64,000 nt of DNA from Anseranas semipalmata (Eukaryota; Chordata; Aves; Anseriformes; Anseranatidae), in NCBI GenBank assembly GCA_013399115.1, contig VXAA01005193.1, forward strand, positions 1,814,189 through 1,878,188. Direction: 5' to 3'. A program made the translations under genes and the position numbers. Below, one piece after another: positions 1 to 14,191 of the stretch; the first letter of the stretch is position 1; every line of letters begins with the position of its first letter. The notes under the pieces were generated by a model, which ran no database searches, had not been told where the DNA came from, and worked only from the letters and a program-made list of their open reading frames with translations.

Positions 1-2921
1 CCTTAAAAAGCTTGTAACTTAAAATCTTCAGATAAAAGGAAACAGAAGCGTGTGTGTAGGGGGAACCCTTCCAATTACTCTAATTACAACTCTGTTTCTT
101 GCAAGAATTGCAGAAGAAGCATTTTAGGGAGGGACCTGAAGGACTATGAGGGCATCAGCGCGGCAAAACATTTCTGCCTCCCTCCAACTCGACCGCGCAC
201 TGCACAAAACAGCTCGCTGAAGATGCGGAGAGCCCGGCGCCCTGCCTAACACACCCTCACACCTCCCCATCATTCTACCTTAAGCGGTACAGCCCGGGGA
301 TGCTATATTTAGCTGTCTCCCCGTTGCCGTGGCAACCAGCGCCTGCTCCAGCTGCACGCCAAGTGGAAAGAGCAAGCTTCCTCTGTAATGTAATTATGCA
401 CTTGCTACTTCCCTGGCAATAAATACCATAGTTTGGTATTTGTCGAGAAACAGTCAACTGATTTTGTTGTCGTTGTTCCCGCAGACATCAAGGCTCAGCT
501 TTTAGTTCCACGAGTCTCCCACCTTAGACGGTTGCCTGAAAATTTACAGAGGGAGCTGCTCATTTAAGTGTAATAGGAAGCTGCAGATTCTAAATTGTCA
601 CTTTAAGTGTTCAGAGCACAGGAGAGGAGCCACAGCAGTGTCTAAATGCCATTACCAGAAACGGCATCCATCTAATGCCGCTATGTTTACCATAAATAAG
701 AAGTAACCGACACACCAAGATGCAGTTGTGCTCTTTGTTTACAGACCTGGATGTACAGCATGTCAACTCTGCTCCATTTCTGTATTTGTCTTGTAACGTA
801 ACGCCACCAAACCAATACTCAAATACGTAGAAATACGCACCGTAGGTGCAAGGTGCTATAGCGTGCTGCATTACAGCAACGTACTCAATGCTCCATCCTC
901 CTTGAACAAGTGAGGAATAGCGATGGGATTCCCAGTCTAGAGCCCGGAGCCCTTTTTTCTAACCTACAGTGCCCACATGAGAAATTCATGGTTGGCCCAA
1001 AGAACAGCCGAGTACAGCTACCAGTCATTCATGCTCCTGGATTTGCTGGACGTCCCCGTCCCCCTGTGGTAACAGGGCCCTGGCAGCGTTAATGGCCTGC
1101 GAGCTGTGACCACGCAGCAGCGGGCGGCTGCAGACCTTGTTTCTGGGCACTGCAAGCCAACTGCCTTTGCAAAACCAAACAGAATATGGAAGCTTGCTCA
1201 AACACGTTTTGGGGACAGGAACCATGGCCTTCATTCAAATGGAGCCATCATTTAAAAGTGGATCCTCACAAACAGAAAAAAGTTCAAAGAATTTTTTTTT
1301 TTAATCACTATTAACCCTTTCTTGCACATTTAGCCTTAAGATTCCTGAGGTGATCCAGCAGTCAGGAAACGTGAGGCAAAGAAATCTAACATGGTTTGCT
1401 CAAGGGTAGTCAGAACCAGAAGTCAGGCAGCAAACCAGGAGCCTGCTTTCATTCAAACCATCTCACCTTGTTTAACACAACAGAAAAACAGGATATTCTG
1501 TAAGTGGAATATACATCTTTCTGTTCTGTGATGCTGAAGATATCAACTCAGCCAAATGAATAACTATGACAGTTCTTTAGACAAAGAAGAAACTGAATCA
1601 ATAAATTGTTGTTAGAGCTTCAAAGTTCCAAAAATTTGTATCAACAGTACATTAATCCTCAGAAAGCAGGACGGCTTTAGTCATGTTGGCATCTTCAGAA
1701 GGACAGTGGTTTCACAAAAGCCAGGTCCCTTTATCTGTCAATTACAGGACATGGGCAAGGAGTAACTTTTGACTTACAAACCTTGAGTAACTACCACTAT
1801 TGTAGTGCAGTCCTCAACTTCTACCCCAGCTTTAATGAGAAATATCAACTCCCGAGCTCCCCCAGATTCTGGGGTCTTCTTTTCCAATTCAAGTTTCTTT
1901 GCATGAAATAAACTCCTTCCTGCTTCGTTCTTATCTCCAGATTGTCTAAGCCAAAACGTCTAGGCGTGCCACCACTCTGATGCAGTAGATACCAACTCCC
2001 AGACTGGCCACTACTTCTGACAGTTTGTACCCACATGTGAAACACTCGCTCTTCATCTGTGCAACACTTGCACAATTGAACACTGATCTGCAATGAAGAC
2101 TCCCAGATAGCAGGATGATACAAGATTTTTTTTTCCTCCTTGGTCTGTCCTATTTTGAGATTTGCCCCATATATACGCTCCTCCTGTAGTACTCACTTGG
2201 AGGTAGCAAATGCAGTGACTAGCATGAACTGTTCTATGTAGCTTTCCTCAATATTGCGAGTGCAGCTCAGCCCTGACCTAGAGCAGCCCCAGCCAGCCAG
2301 GGTTAGCACTGCAACAGACAGCGAGCATCCTGCAACAGTCAACATCAGCTAGAAAACAGCCTGGAGAGACTACACCGAGTCTGTGCATCTTTAGTTTCAC
2401 CTGGCAGCTGGCTAGGAAGTCAGTACACGTCTTCCGCAGTGACAGTGGTGTGCATTAACTCTTATTTTAAAGAGCTGTTCTCCAATTCTACTTTACCAAA
2501 TGATCACAGACTTTCCTCAATATACCTCCTACTGTATAATGAGAACATATTCTTTGCATCCATTTTACTTACAATGACTTAGAGAAATAGCCTTAAGAAG
2601 GTTATTCCCAAGAACTGTAACCACCCCCTCAGAATAGCAGGTTGTTGAGTTAGTGCTGATGAGTCAGACGGGCTTTTTAATTCTGTTCTAAAAGGAATCA
2701 CCACAACAGTGGAGAAGGGAGAGGAAAAATAAAAAGGGAATCGAGTGGAAAAGGCTTCCACCGTCTGATGATTCATGCACCATCAGCGTGACTCACCCAG
2801 CATTACTCTGCCATTAAAACATGGAGACTAGGCTGATTAGTCACAGTAATGAATTTTTCAAGAAAGGATTCTCCCCTATAAATAATGATGACTTTGTCTG
2901 GATAGTGTTAGTGTGACTCAC
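1..2921 (-). other. HSD17B12: HSD17B12 intron 7 (partial)
   Basis: Intronic sequence downstream of exon 7 in gene orientation. No coding exon is recognisable. The first 600 bases are more GC-balanced than the rest and contain a MEF2 site and an RFX X-box (entered separately). Open frames here are short and without recognisable domains. Confidence 0.8.
303..336. promoter_or_regulatory. MEF2 site next to an RFX X-box
   Basis: CTATATTTAG at 303-312 fits the MEF2 consensus YTAWWWWTAR exactly. Ten bases later GTTGCCGTGGCAAC (323-336) is a near-perfect inverted-repeat X-box of the type bound by RFX factors (consensus GTTGCCATGGCAAC), with one difference at the centre. The match to both consensus sequences is seen directly. 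Activity as an intronic enhancer is inference. Confidence 0.4.
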
Positions 2922-2956
2922 CTTTCCAGCATGCCGGGCAGCACCAATCGTGTCAT
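2922..2956 (-). CDS. HSD17B12: HSD17B12 coding exon 7
   Basis: This 35-bp micro-exon encodes MTRLVLPGMLE and the first two bases (AG) of a following Arg or Ser codon, so it ends in phase 2. It corresponds to MTQLVLPGMVER of human HSD17B12, the end of the helix that precedes the strand carrying the catalytic Ser. The minus-strand acceptor is ...ctttttgcag|ATGAC and the donor is GGAAAG|gtgagt. Intron 6, separating it from exon 6, is about 10 kb. No later exon (expected to start SKG-x-I-L-N-I-S-S) could be found between positions 1 and 2921, so the rest of the gene lies beyond the left edge. Confidence 0.93.
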
Positions 2957-5900
2957 CTGCAAAAAGAAAACATTCATGATGGCTGAGAATGCAGACACCA
3001 GACAGCCAGAGATGAGGGAAGCCTCCCTTCCTCCCAGAAGCAGCTGCCACCCCCTCCACCCCAGCCAAGGCTTGGGGAAGCAGAGACCATACTTTGCGTA
3101 GGCAGTTTATTTTTATTCTACCTGGGTAACTTGGCTCTGACAAGCCGTGTATGTACAGAAACGGGTGAACCGATCCAGCTAGTAGCATAAGTACAATAAG
3201 AGTAAATAAAAATGCCTTCAGTGCCCTGCAGCATCCATGGCTTCTAAAGAACATTGAAACACCAGAGTACTATGCTATGTGTATGATCTCTCTCCCCCCA
3301 TAAAAAGCATCTGTATTCCCCAAGACTGACTAAATTTACCACCTGTGCCAAGACCCGGGACAAAACCCAAGGTGTTCTAGCTAGTCTTAGCAAACTGCTG
3401 ATTTTAAGTTAAAAAAATAAATTGTGGAGCAGCAAGAGCACTGGACAGAAGTACTGAAGATGAGTATTCTAGCTCTGGTGACTGTGCCAATACATCTCAC
3501 TGCTCAAACAAATCTCCTTTATTTTAGAATAAACATTACTAAAGCTTTCTAGCATTAACATGGTACGAGTAGCTACTGTCAAAGTAGACAAGTTTAGTTT
3601 GCTTCTGACCATTTGCAGCCTTTCTGTAAAAGTGAGTATTACTGCAATAAACATACAGAAAACGAGTTCATAGGTTACTTCTTCAGTAATAAGTTCTGAA
3701 CAGCCCTAGTTTTACAGCAGCTTGCTATAAACATTGTTACATACAGAAAGCATTTAGGACCCCAAAATGTTATTCTGCTGATTACACAGATCTTGTCCAC
3801 AGTAAAAGAAACTACCCCCCCCCCACAATGAGGAAAGTAGCCAGGGAAACTTCCCCGCTGCTCTGGAAACTGCTGCTTTCATCATGCGTGCAAGCGATCC
3901 ATCTACAACCTAGCTGAAAGATCCTCCAGAGCGGTAAAGCAAGCTTCCCAAATGCAGGCTGAGCAGCTCTGACAAGAGAAACAAATCAAGCATCGATCCA
4001 GACTTCAATGAATTTTCAGTTAGCATGAAATAACTAATTTTCTAATACTAATTACTACCATCCCAAAAATATGAACTGAATCCAAAATTTCTGCCTATAA
4101 GAAATAACGTAGTCAAAGTTCAGATTGTGCCAAATACTCCCCTGCCCCCAACCAACGCGGTTAACACGTCCTATCGCTGACACCAAAGACAGATCAGACA
4201 AGAAATATAAATTATCACCTTTCACGTCTTTAAATGAAAATGTGTTCCAACAAAGTTCTTGAGAAGACAATGGCAGAGGGGAGGGGAGGGTGTAACAAAC
4301 TCCTTAATGGCACCAAAATGTAACGCTACTCCCACTGATACCAAATTACCTTGATAGCTTAAAACATGAAACCTTTGAGTTGTATCGGAGGGAAAAAAAA
4401 CAGCATAAACAGCACAAAGCACCTGTAAGCACTCTTATTAAAAGACACAAATCTGACTTATTGTAGCAAGCTATCCATATTAGTATCACTACTGCATTAA
4501 CCCTTACATATGGTGGAATCTGTTTTTGGTTTTTGTTTGCTTTTTCAAATGTAAAACATACCCTTTAAGGAATAAAGGAGAAAAATCACAAAAGGAAACT
4601 AGACTTCAGTTGGTCACAGTCGACACACAGAAAGAGATAGAGAAGAGCTATGTTTTGTATTGTATTGGCATTTCTCACTTGGAATAGATTCTGCCATCAG
4701 ACGTGCCGCATGACAGCTTCGATAGGTCACTGTACATGCAGGAGTGGAACAGACCTCACTTTTATGGAGTGGGCTGTTGACACACACATCTCTCAGCTCT
4801 GCCCCAGAAGTCAAACTAAGTTTTTCCAGAGGTGGTGAACATCAAAGCTAAACAGGTCCAATACAACTTTAAAACAAACTCTAACATTAAGTATACATGA
4901 CCTTTTTCCACATACTAATTCTTCAAAAGAGATGTGAAAGTGCCCATTTTAATACTAAAGGATACAGAATGATTTTGGCTGATTCTAAGACTAGCTCATG
5001 AGCGGCAGATCTTTTATCTGGTACAAGCTTTATGATCTCTACCACAGATCCCTTGGCAAAAAGCAGCATACAGTTACTTGCCTGTCAGGGCAGTATAATG
5101 CATATCATCTTCATAGATTGACATGTGGACACGAACTGCAATTGCCTCCTCCCCTTGGGCAACCCATAAATGGTTTGAAAAACTAGTACAGCATCTCCCG
5201 TTGTAATGCAGAGGGGACCACATGTTTGAAACTGTCGTAAATCCATACAAATGCATTCAGGGTCTGAATCCAAACTGCAAGCCAATAAACAGCTCTAAAC
5301 TTCGCATATGATGAAACTGCTGGTTACTATTGCTATCCCAATGAGAGCACCGAAAAACATGCTACAATAATTAATATTTGACTTACACAAGTTAAGAAAC
5401 TATGAAGCCATTGACAGCTGAGACATAACAATAGGTACAGAACACAAGTGGAAATCGAGAACACTCTTCCCAACAGCTTTTTGTTACATTCTCCCAAGTT
5501 CAGCTGGATAGGCAATCAAATTTCCCCCACAAACACCCCCACAGAAGAACACTGATGGCAAAACTGGATTTCATACTCAACATCACCTCCATTTGTTTCC
5601 ATTAAAATGAGCATTTTGAGAGAACTTCAAAAATCTGCAAAATAAGGCAAAACTGTTTTTCCTATCTGTGTTTTTACATCTTGCAACATGTCAAGAGATA
5701 CATGAATATTCAGCATCTTTGTGCAGTAAAAATAACGTTGTTGCTGTTGTTTTTTAAGAACTAAGTAACAGAAGGCAGCTCTTTGAGTCGGCCTCACCTC
5801 ACCCAGCCAAGTCCATAGTAAGACTGCTGCACTAATGCAAGAGCACTATTGTAAAAATGCTGGGAAAGCATTCTGTGGGCATATTCAGATTATCTGGCAA

Positions 5901-8900
5901 ATCTCTACACTGTACACACATATAAAATGGTCCTAGCATTAATTCAAAAGAAAATGAGCTATAGCAAAAATGTAGTTTTACCACTAATAACCGTGCCCAA
6001 TAATTGCTTGCATGATCTTTATCCAAAATAGCCAAACAGGTCAACACCCTTGTCTTCAACAGCTATAACCTCAGACATGCCATTATGAAATAGGCAGCTC
6101 GACAACAAACGGATCTAGAATTAAATAAATGTGTCCCAGATAAAGAATCCAAGTTTTAGCTAAGTCTGATTTAGATATAGCCAGTTCTGCAATGGGGTAT
6201 ACTTAATAAAGGCCAAAGCATTGCAAGTCCGAGTCCCTGGGAATTCACACACAGGACACAGGAGAACCCTACAGTAGTGTTTCTTTCTCTGAAGACAATT
6301 TAATAAGGAAAGAAGAAAGTGGCAGGAAACCTAAAGTAGAGGCTGGGAACTATCCTAAGCAAAGTGCCTTCAGTTGGTGGGTACTGAACTCACTTCAGTT
6401 TTCTTCAGACAACCATTTTTCTGACCGAACTACTAGTTTCCACAGAAGTACCTGTGCTGTAGTTGAAACCATGAGTACTCTCAAGAGTCACAGTTAGAAG
6501 ACACTAAGCTACCTAAAAACTGCCAGTTTATCCAAAGAAATCCCTTACTTCTTTCTGAAAGTTTGAATTAGAGCAGAGTGAGAATGTGTGTGCATGCGTG
6601 TGTCAGAAAAGTTTGCTCAAGACAGCCTTCTTAATGTCAGAAGTTGTCAATACTTCGTTTTATATAATCTTGTAAAATGTTTAGTACACAAGCATGAAGT
6701 AGTGGTAGTTTTTTTTCTGCTTGTTTTTCAATAATTCCACATGTACACATGTAAACCTCTAAACAACGCTACCACAGAGTTTGAGTCTCATTCTTTTGTT
6801 TTGGTAGATAAAAAGACAAGAGCTATATTATTTTTAAGTCAACTTTTCGCACAAACCCCTGGCTCGTAAGCCCCAGGATGCTCATAACGAGCAGGAGAGA
6901 TTTATTAAAGCTAAATTTATTACATGCCTAGCAAGTATTGGTTGTATTGTCCACTCTTCCTCTCCAGACCCATCTTCTACCTTCTAATTTTGGAAAAAAA
7001 GGAACACCACTTTAGTCTAAAGAAACAGAAGTTTCTATTTTCAGATGCAAAGATACACAGCCATATGGCTAGATTTATGTTCTGAAACCGGTGCTACACT
7101 TAAAGTTCTTATTAGAAGACCAACAAATAGAAGTTATAACAACGCATTTCCAGTGTTTTTTCTTGAGAGAAAATAAATTCTCCCATTCTTAGTAATCACT
7201 GAATTGCAGTCTTTTCTAACTCTGATCCAAGCAATAGCACAGGAGCAGAGCTTTGGGAAGAATAATGATTTGTGAAGTTTAGAACACCTTTAAGGTGATA
7301 TTCACTCAGACTGCTATAAACATTAGGAAAAGCTGATATAAATACTCAAAGTCATCTTTCACATCTTACGAGCCACAATTGTCATACAAAGCCAGAAACT
7401 TAATACCACTGTTCTATACGCGGAGACAAATCATTCTGTGGTAAGATGTTGTGACTGCAACCCACTCTTTCCACTTCCAAAAGGTATAAGGAACTGTAAT
7501 GAAGCCTATGCAAGTACAACAACAAGATGAAGCTAGAGAACTTGGACAAGATTTTTACTTTGTTATGCAGCTAAGAAGCCTCCTTCAGATTTCATTCACG
7601 AATCTGGGGTGAACTTACAACAACTCAGAGCAACATAACTTTAATAAAGATAAGCAGTTCCCTGCAATGCACCCACTCATGTACAAAACCATAATTGCTA
7701 CCATAAGATAACTCGTAGTGCCCAGGCAGAGGATTCACAGAAGTTCACAAAAGCACTTAGCCATTTAACAAATAGTTCACTGACAGTGTGCCTATGTAAC
7801 TCTCATATGCAGACCCTACTCTAAAAGAACTAGGAAATTATACTTATGCATTATTAGTTAAATTGATCATGAAAGCTATTCTGAGCATCTACTATTAAGT
7901 TTTCACAATGCATCTCTTTCAAAATAATAATTTCTTAATGCAGCTCATACCTGCCAGTTTTTACAAATACAAACCATTCTTGTTCAGCTTGGGGTAAAAC
8001 TGATGTCAGCTAAACAGAAAATAATGCAATAATCCACGTGGCAAGGTCAGTAAGCAGAAAGGGGAACACCGGATATGCAAAGGGAACTATGAACTTAACA
8101 TGCTGCAAGCCCTGTGCATTGCCAGTGACCTTCCATTCAGCAACATTTCTAGGAAAGTTTTCTCTATTTAGAACCTCAAACTTTCAGAGTCCAGTTTCCA
8201 AGGAAAGCTCCTCAACTAAGCAATTTTCCCTTTGTGTAGGAAAAAAAGACAACTCAAATGATAAGCTTGAACTTTCTCTTTTCAAGATGTGGACTGTATA
8301 TTTGTGGCAACCCCAAATCTACAAAAAAAAAAAAGACACAGAACTCTGGGTTTTCCTAAAAAAAGCTGCTTATATTTTGAAGAAAAATCCTAACTGCTTC
8401 CCTCACCATTGCTGGATAGTATTTGTCACAGCTACATTTCCCTTGTCCCAGCTTGCTGTGTATCATGCTTTTAGGTTCAAAGTCAGCAAGGTAGGAAACT
8501 GCAGCATCTAATTTCTCCCTCTGGATCATTTCAATGATATTCATGACCACCTTCACAGAACACTTACTCCTCTTCAAAGTATTGGCAACTGTGCTTCTCT
8601 GTTACAAACCTGCATTATCAACTTGGCTAAATCATCACCTCCCCCTTTGATTATGACTTTGAATATAAATGTAAAAGTGCTCTTGACTAGAATGGTATAT
8701 ACACACACACAGATCTCTTCTCACAAGTCAGTGTTGCCACGTCTCTCAGAATTATGTTCTACTTGCTCTTATCCTTTCCAATATGCAACAGATGCAATAA
8801 TTCATACATGGTTCTAGCAGGGGACAAGCAACTACCATCTGATCTCTGGTGAGGTACCAGTCTAGATAGGGTATCAGGCTGCGCTAGCCCATCTGGACAC

Positions 8901-11900
8901 CCATGCCAGAGAAATGCAATTTCTGACTTTCAGAGTTATTGCTCCCCAGGCTTTTCCTCTTTCTATGCACAGGTCTGCAAAATAACGTTTTCCCCTCTTT
9001 CTCAAATAGACTAGCTTCTTCCACTCCTTTCAGTTTTGCATAGGTTGCTGTTTGTTTGTTTTTCCCCTAAACTCTGTTTCCGACTTCTCAAGCATTGTCT
9101 GGAGTTGTTCCCTTGTCCTGCCTGGTATTTAGAACTTGGCGCAATTCACCTTTCCCTCCTCTTCCATTAAGAGGGCAACTGACACCAGATCTCAGTTCAA
9201 CACAGAGTATTTATGTATTCTGAAGTCTTAAGCAAATTATAAGCTTCTCAAATACAATCATGATAAAAAATCCTTGATCTTGTAGGCCTATTATCCTTTT
9301 GTATTTGACACTCAGTAAAAAGCACAAGTAAGGGGTGATCAAGGCAAAGATTAGCACAGACACCGAGGCATGTACGTGTATGTAATTTACTCTCTCCCTT
9401 TCTCTGTTAATGCCAATTTTCAACCAAAGCCTGGCCTGCAAGCCTGAAAACCACGTTCCCCCTACAACGTAATAGCTTTCAAGCCAATTCAGCGCTTGAT
9501 TAAGCAAGGAACTAAGCCAGCACTCCCTCAACTATTTAGTCCTACTCATTTTTCAGGAGAACACAGGTTTATGCCTCACTCCCAATGCAATTAACATATT
9601 GTGATGCTGCAAACAGAAATAACATACTTGCTGTTTCTCAAATACTTAGTAGCTCTTGTGACTTCCAAGGGAGAAAGAAGGGCTCCCTAAACCATGAGAA
9701 ACTAAGTTCTTTAACTGCCCTCTTTTTCCACTGGACAGCAAGTCTGGTATCCTTGGCTCTCAGTACATTAATCCAACAGCCAAGTCAAGTTGAACTGTTT
9801 TTCCAGGTGAAATCAAAGTCTATTGCAGCATATAAAGGTGAAGCAACAGAAGCAGACACCGTTAATAAAAAGGAACTATAGAGGGCAACTATAATCTTGG
9901 CTCTTCAGCACTTGCTGGTTAGTGAGGAACCCCCGGATTTTTGACGTAATATTTTGTTCAACACCAAACAATGAGTTGTTTGAACCCCTGTTTTCCAAAA
10001 TGTGCAATTTCCTAAGGGGTTTTACATACCTTGCCGTCAGTGGTTTAAAGGGTATTTTGAAGGCAGGTTCACAGTAATCACAACACTTGATGCCAGATTG
10101 AGTCAGCCCCAAAATTGCAGCAGTGTGGGGTCCATAGGTGACCTAATCTATCAGTGCTCTTAGGACATGACAGGACCAGGCAACACAGAATAGGATTTCG
10201 GAAAGAAACATGTTTAAAAGCTGTGGCAGGAAACATGTTCTCAAATAGTGGGGAAAGTTACATCACATTAGAGACTCTAACACCAGGAAAAGGGTTAAGC
10301 AGCAGAACCAACCAGGCTGACAATTTATCCTGTGAGGTGAAGATGGGGTCTTCTCTCTGTGTACCCCCCTCCTACATGATGATTATCCCCTAGAAAATCC
10401 AGCAAGCTGCTCAACAAAGAGAGAAATGGGTCAGAAGGGAAGGGGTAAGCGAGCGTTACCTTTCAAAAAGGCCTGCGCTTGTGGCAATGAAACAATAACA
10501 TTTCTGCAGAATCAAACTATGCTGAATTTCTTAAAATTTCCCACTTCAAGCCTAAGAAGTGATTTAGCTAGAACTGAAGTTGAGCTATTTGACATATGGG
10601 CCACAAAAGTTGTGGTGTCCAACAGAAGTGTTGCTGATGGCATGTGGTACAGGTTACTGAGAAGACAGGACATATTGTTTCCTTTTAAGCACTGAGGAGG
10701 CTTCGTCCCAAAGGCAAAGAAGTGGATAGCAACGTTCCAGAACCTAACAGTGGACAATTTATGTGACATCTCTGATGAGGATGTGGAGACATTGTGAGAG
10801 GAGCCTGAATGTGCACCAGCAAAAACCTGCTTTGCTTCTTCTGTACCTTCATCAGACCTTCACTTCCTTGATGAAGAACCCAGTCTTCTCTTCCTAAACT
10901 TCACGTTTTTATCAGGCAAGAAAGGAGACTTTATTTTACTTTTTTTTTTTTTTAAAGCAACACACAAACTTATACCTCTAGATAAGAGGCAATATCACTA
11001 TAAAACACTGAAGTATATGTTCATGGGATTCTGTCCCAAAAATCTAAGCGTAAGGAGGCACAGATTTTTCCTAAAATTATTTTTTTCCTACCACGATTCT
11101 CTATTTCTATGGGTTCTCCTGAAAAAATTACTTACAGATGGTACATATCTCTAATGTGCTCCTCTCCCCAAAACAGTAAGTATCTGGCATGCCTACTGTT
11201 TAATTACACAACAGGCTCATGCAGGAGGAACATTTTCAAGCCTGGAAGCTTATGCTCAAATTCTGATTATACCCAGTAGCACGAGCTGTTCACGGTCAAG
11301 AAGAAGTTTTCAAACAAATGGAAAAATACTATTAACACACACTGGCCTCATAGCAACCAGATAGTAAGTTTTTACATATGTGGGGACAACCATGTTATAA
11401 TGTGAAGAGGCTGACACACTGCAAATTTTACCAGAAAAGAAACGGTATGACTTTTCTCTGTTAACTTTAGTTGAATACCACTGTGTGACTTGAGTCACAC
11501 AGAGACTCAAGCAACAAAGCAGCACTAGTTCATTCTGGAAACCAATATAATCTGGCCGTGTCTCTTGAATTTTAGGTACATATCCAATAAAGCAGACCAT
11601 CTTCAGAAATACACATTAAAGTAGCTCAACTGTAACTTCCCTATTCTAACAAAATGTTTCCAGGAGGACTGACACCCCAAATTCTTTAATTATTGAATAG
11701 TGCACTCCCTCTGCTGGCACAGCACAGATGTCACAGCTTAGCATTTTTCTGATTACACCTGGTGTAACTGTGCTAACATTTTTAAAAAAAAGGCTGCAAA
11801 ATGGCTTCTGTAAGAGAAACTTTCAGAGGTGCCCACTAATAACCGACTTCTCTGATGACAGTCTTGCAGGAGTGCAACTAGACCCCATGGCCCACAAACC

Positions 11901-13029
11901 TTCTCGGTCAACTAAAATCAGTGTTGTCACATTTACTGTGTTTTTAAAGTAGAAAAGCTGCTAAAGACCTACTGTTGCAACATTTCTAACTTTGCAACAA
12001 GTAGTTCTAACGTGTCAAATAAATCCAAACAAAAGTGAGTGTTAGCAGCAGCAAGCTGACATTAACAATCCCATTCAGGCATTCCCCCAGACAGGGTTGC
12101 ATTTTTCACACAAGGTGTGAAAATCCTACAGAGGCATTATTTTCAGAGGTCCTGTGCCTCCTCGCACAGAAACAAGACACCTACAGGTTAGACTCCCTGA
12201 GAGCACCATACTAGATGAATTCAGTACTTGACCGAATCAGAACAGCTGCAAGAAAGTCGAATCTTTCAAGCCACCTTTGAAGCACCTAACATTTTGGCTT
12301 CAAGGCAAAAGGTTAACCCTCAGCTACTGGAGATGCAAGTTTTTTGTTATGCAGAAGGGAAAGTTAAGGGTTAGCAGTGAGTAATTACAAGGAGTTTCTT
12401 CGCATTGTCTCCTAATACACTAAGTGACTTCCTATGTCATGCTAAGCAGCTGCTATTAGCTCTGCCCATAGTTCAGCTTTGAAATACTAGGATGAAAAAC
12501 TGATTTTTGAATGGACCTCATTTTAATAAAGGTTACGCTTTTTAGCTTGAATTGCTGTCGATTTCTTCCCAATAAAAACGTCAACTTACATGTCAAAAAG
12601 GGAAAGTAATTTTACTTCAAAAGTTAATGCACACTTCTGCAAAGTCGTGTTTCCTTCTTGCTTGCGTAATTTATAGCAAATATGTACATGCCTTCTCACA
12701 ACAGCGTACAAAAACCTTACACACGCAGTGGTCAGGGTGCCTACCCCAAGAAACAGAGGGAGAAGAATTAAGTATTTACAGGAAGCAACAAAATAACAAG
12801 TGTGAAGAAGTGTTAAGTTGTTGTTTTGTGTACTTATCTCGCTCTTCTGAATAGCTAAGAATTATCTTTGTAACAAATTAAATTTCATACAACAATCAGA
12901 ATATTCCACTACAAGAATCATTAATTTTAGATTACTCTAAGATAAAAAACGAACCTGTGGTCCAACTGCTTCAGACAACTGGTTTTGAATTAAGAATTTA
13001 GGAATAAGTGTTGGTAACAGGTTACTTAC
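2957..13029 (-). other. HSD17B12: HSD17B12 intron 6
   Basis: About 10.1 kb of AT-rich intron between exons 6 and 7. It contains a MIR-like relic (3421-3505), a C10 run (3815-3824), a short alternating purine-pyrimidine GT/GC tract (about 6585-6604) and a T14 run (10940-10953). The 157-codon open frame at 8038-8511 begins with GTG, has no recognisable domain and is not called. I see no other gene. Confidence 0.8.
3421..3505 (+). repeat. MIR-like SINE relic
   Basis: AGCAAGAGCACTGGACAGAA followed by ...GTATTCTAGCTCTGGTGACTG resembles the tRNA-derived head of MIR/MIR3 SINEs (AGAGCACTGGACT...GTTCTAGCTCTG). The copy is old and truncated. The assignment is from memory of the consensus, so the family is approximate. 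Confidence 0.5.
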
Positions 13030-13074
13030 CTTACAAACAGACATGACGTTAATGTTGATCATTTTGTCAATTGT
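13030..13074 (-). CDS. HSD17B12: HSD17B12 coding exon 6 (catalytic-tetrad Asn helix)
   Basis: This 45-bp micro-exon encodes exactly 15 codons, TIDKMININVMSVCK with a phase-0 junction on each side. The Asn of the MINxN segment corresponds to the Asn of the SDR catalytic tetrad (Asn-Ser-Tyr-Lys). The Ser, Tyr and Lys are encoded in exons outside the window. The minus-strand acceptor is ...ttgcag|ACAATT and the donor is TGTAAG|gtaagt. The human counterpart is VIKKMININILSVCK. Skipping this exon would keep the frame but remove the tetrad Asn. Confidence 0.94.
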
Positions 13075-14126
13075 CTGCAAGAAAGCAAAGATTCACGTTT
13101 TATTCTAAGTTATTTGAACATCATTTACACACACCCTGGGTTGCAAGTGCCAGGATAAATTAAACCTTACTCTTCTACATCCACCTTTACTTCATGCCTT
13201 CTTGTGTTAGTACCAGGAGAAAGCAGTGACAGACTTTCAAGGCAGTCTCTGAATTGTTTTTGACCAAATTTTATCCCTGAGTAGGGACTCATGCTAATAA
13301 AGAACAACACAGATGCATCACATTGACACTGCACTTCCTAACACCATTTACAATATTTATGAATTCTGGTATTTCAGACATGTTCATGTATTCATATTTA
13401 TATTGTGCTCTTCACCACTTTAGAGCATTGTTTTAGTCATTTAAGTTCACTCATCAGGTAAAAAAAAAAGTTTGTTTTGTTTTGCTAAATATTATGAAGC
13501 TTAGTTGAAGGTGAACAAAAAAAGTTACGTTCACTAATACCTAAGCAGAAAGCCCAAAACCACAATATATACAGTTAGCTACAGGGGGGTTGGAAACAAA
13601 CTCATACACCAGTGAAAGTGTTCAAAACCAGCAATTACGAAGTACTCAATGCAACCACAATTGTCTCTACGTTACAAAATGTCTAAACCAGTCCTATTTA
13701 AGTTTCAGAACAGTGTTCTGGAATATGCAGCTACCATTCATGAGCTACCATTGCTTACTTCCCTTCAACTGCTTAAAAACCACCCCACAAGCAAAAGAAG
13801 ACAAGTAAAGAACAAGAGCCAGATGAGACCACAGACGAGTGGAATTCAGTCACTGACCCCAGAGAATCTGTCTAAAATAGAAATACACTGAACTCAGAAA
13901 TTCATTTGACATATAAATAACACTGCACAAAAAACTGAGGCTGCCATCATCTCAACTGTGCAATGTTGCCTATGTAAACCTCTTAGAACCCTTTTGGAAC
14001 CCTTAATTCTAATCAGAAAACCTTGTTCTTTTGGGTTCTTCACCAAATCTAAGTATTTTTGCCTTATCCATTAAGCATTGAGTGCTAGCAATGAGAACAC
14101 TGCAAAGGAACAGAAAAACAACTTAC
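13075..14126 (-). other. HSD17B12: HSD17B12 intron 5
   Basis: A roughly 1.05-kb intron with consensus gt...ag ends on the minus strand. Two overlapping short open frames at 13590-13891 have no recognisable domain. I see nothing else in it. Confidence 0.85.
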
Positions 14127-14191
14127 CTTATCCAGGTCTGGAACATCAATGAAGTATTCAGGATAAGAATACGAAATTCCCACATTGTTTA
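14127..14191 (-). CDS. HSD17B12: HSD17B12 coding exon 5 (NNVG motif)
   Basis: This 65-bp exon starts with TA, completing the Val codon begun in exon 4, then encodes [20 protein letters not shown] and a final Lys. NNVG is this subfamily's version of the SDR NNAG motif, which stabilises the central beta sheet. The stretch YPEYFxDVPDLD is highly characteristic of HSD17B12 and differs clearly from HSD17B3, which supports the assignment. On the minus strand the acceptor is ...tttcag|TAAAC and the donor is GATAAG|gtaagt, an ideal match. The outgoing phase is 0. Confidence 0.95.

Noticed and set aside
8038..8511. 157-codon plus-strand open frame
   Set aside because: It opens with GTG, lies inside an AT-rich intron and has no recognisable motif. 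A vertebrate nuclear gene would need better support.
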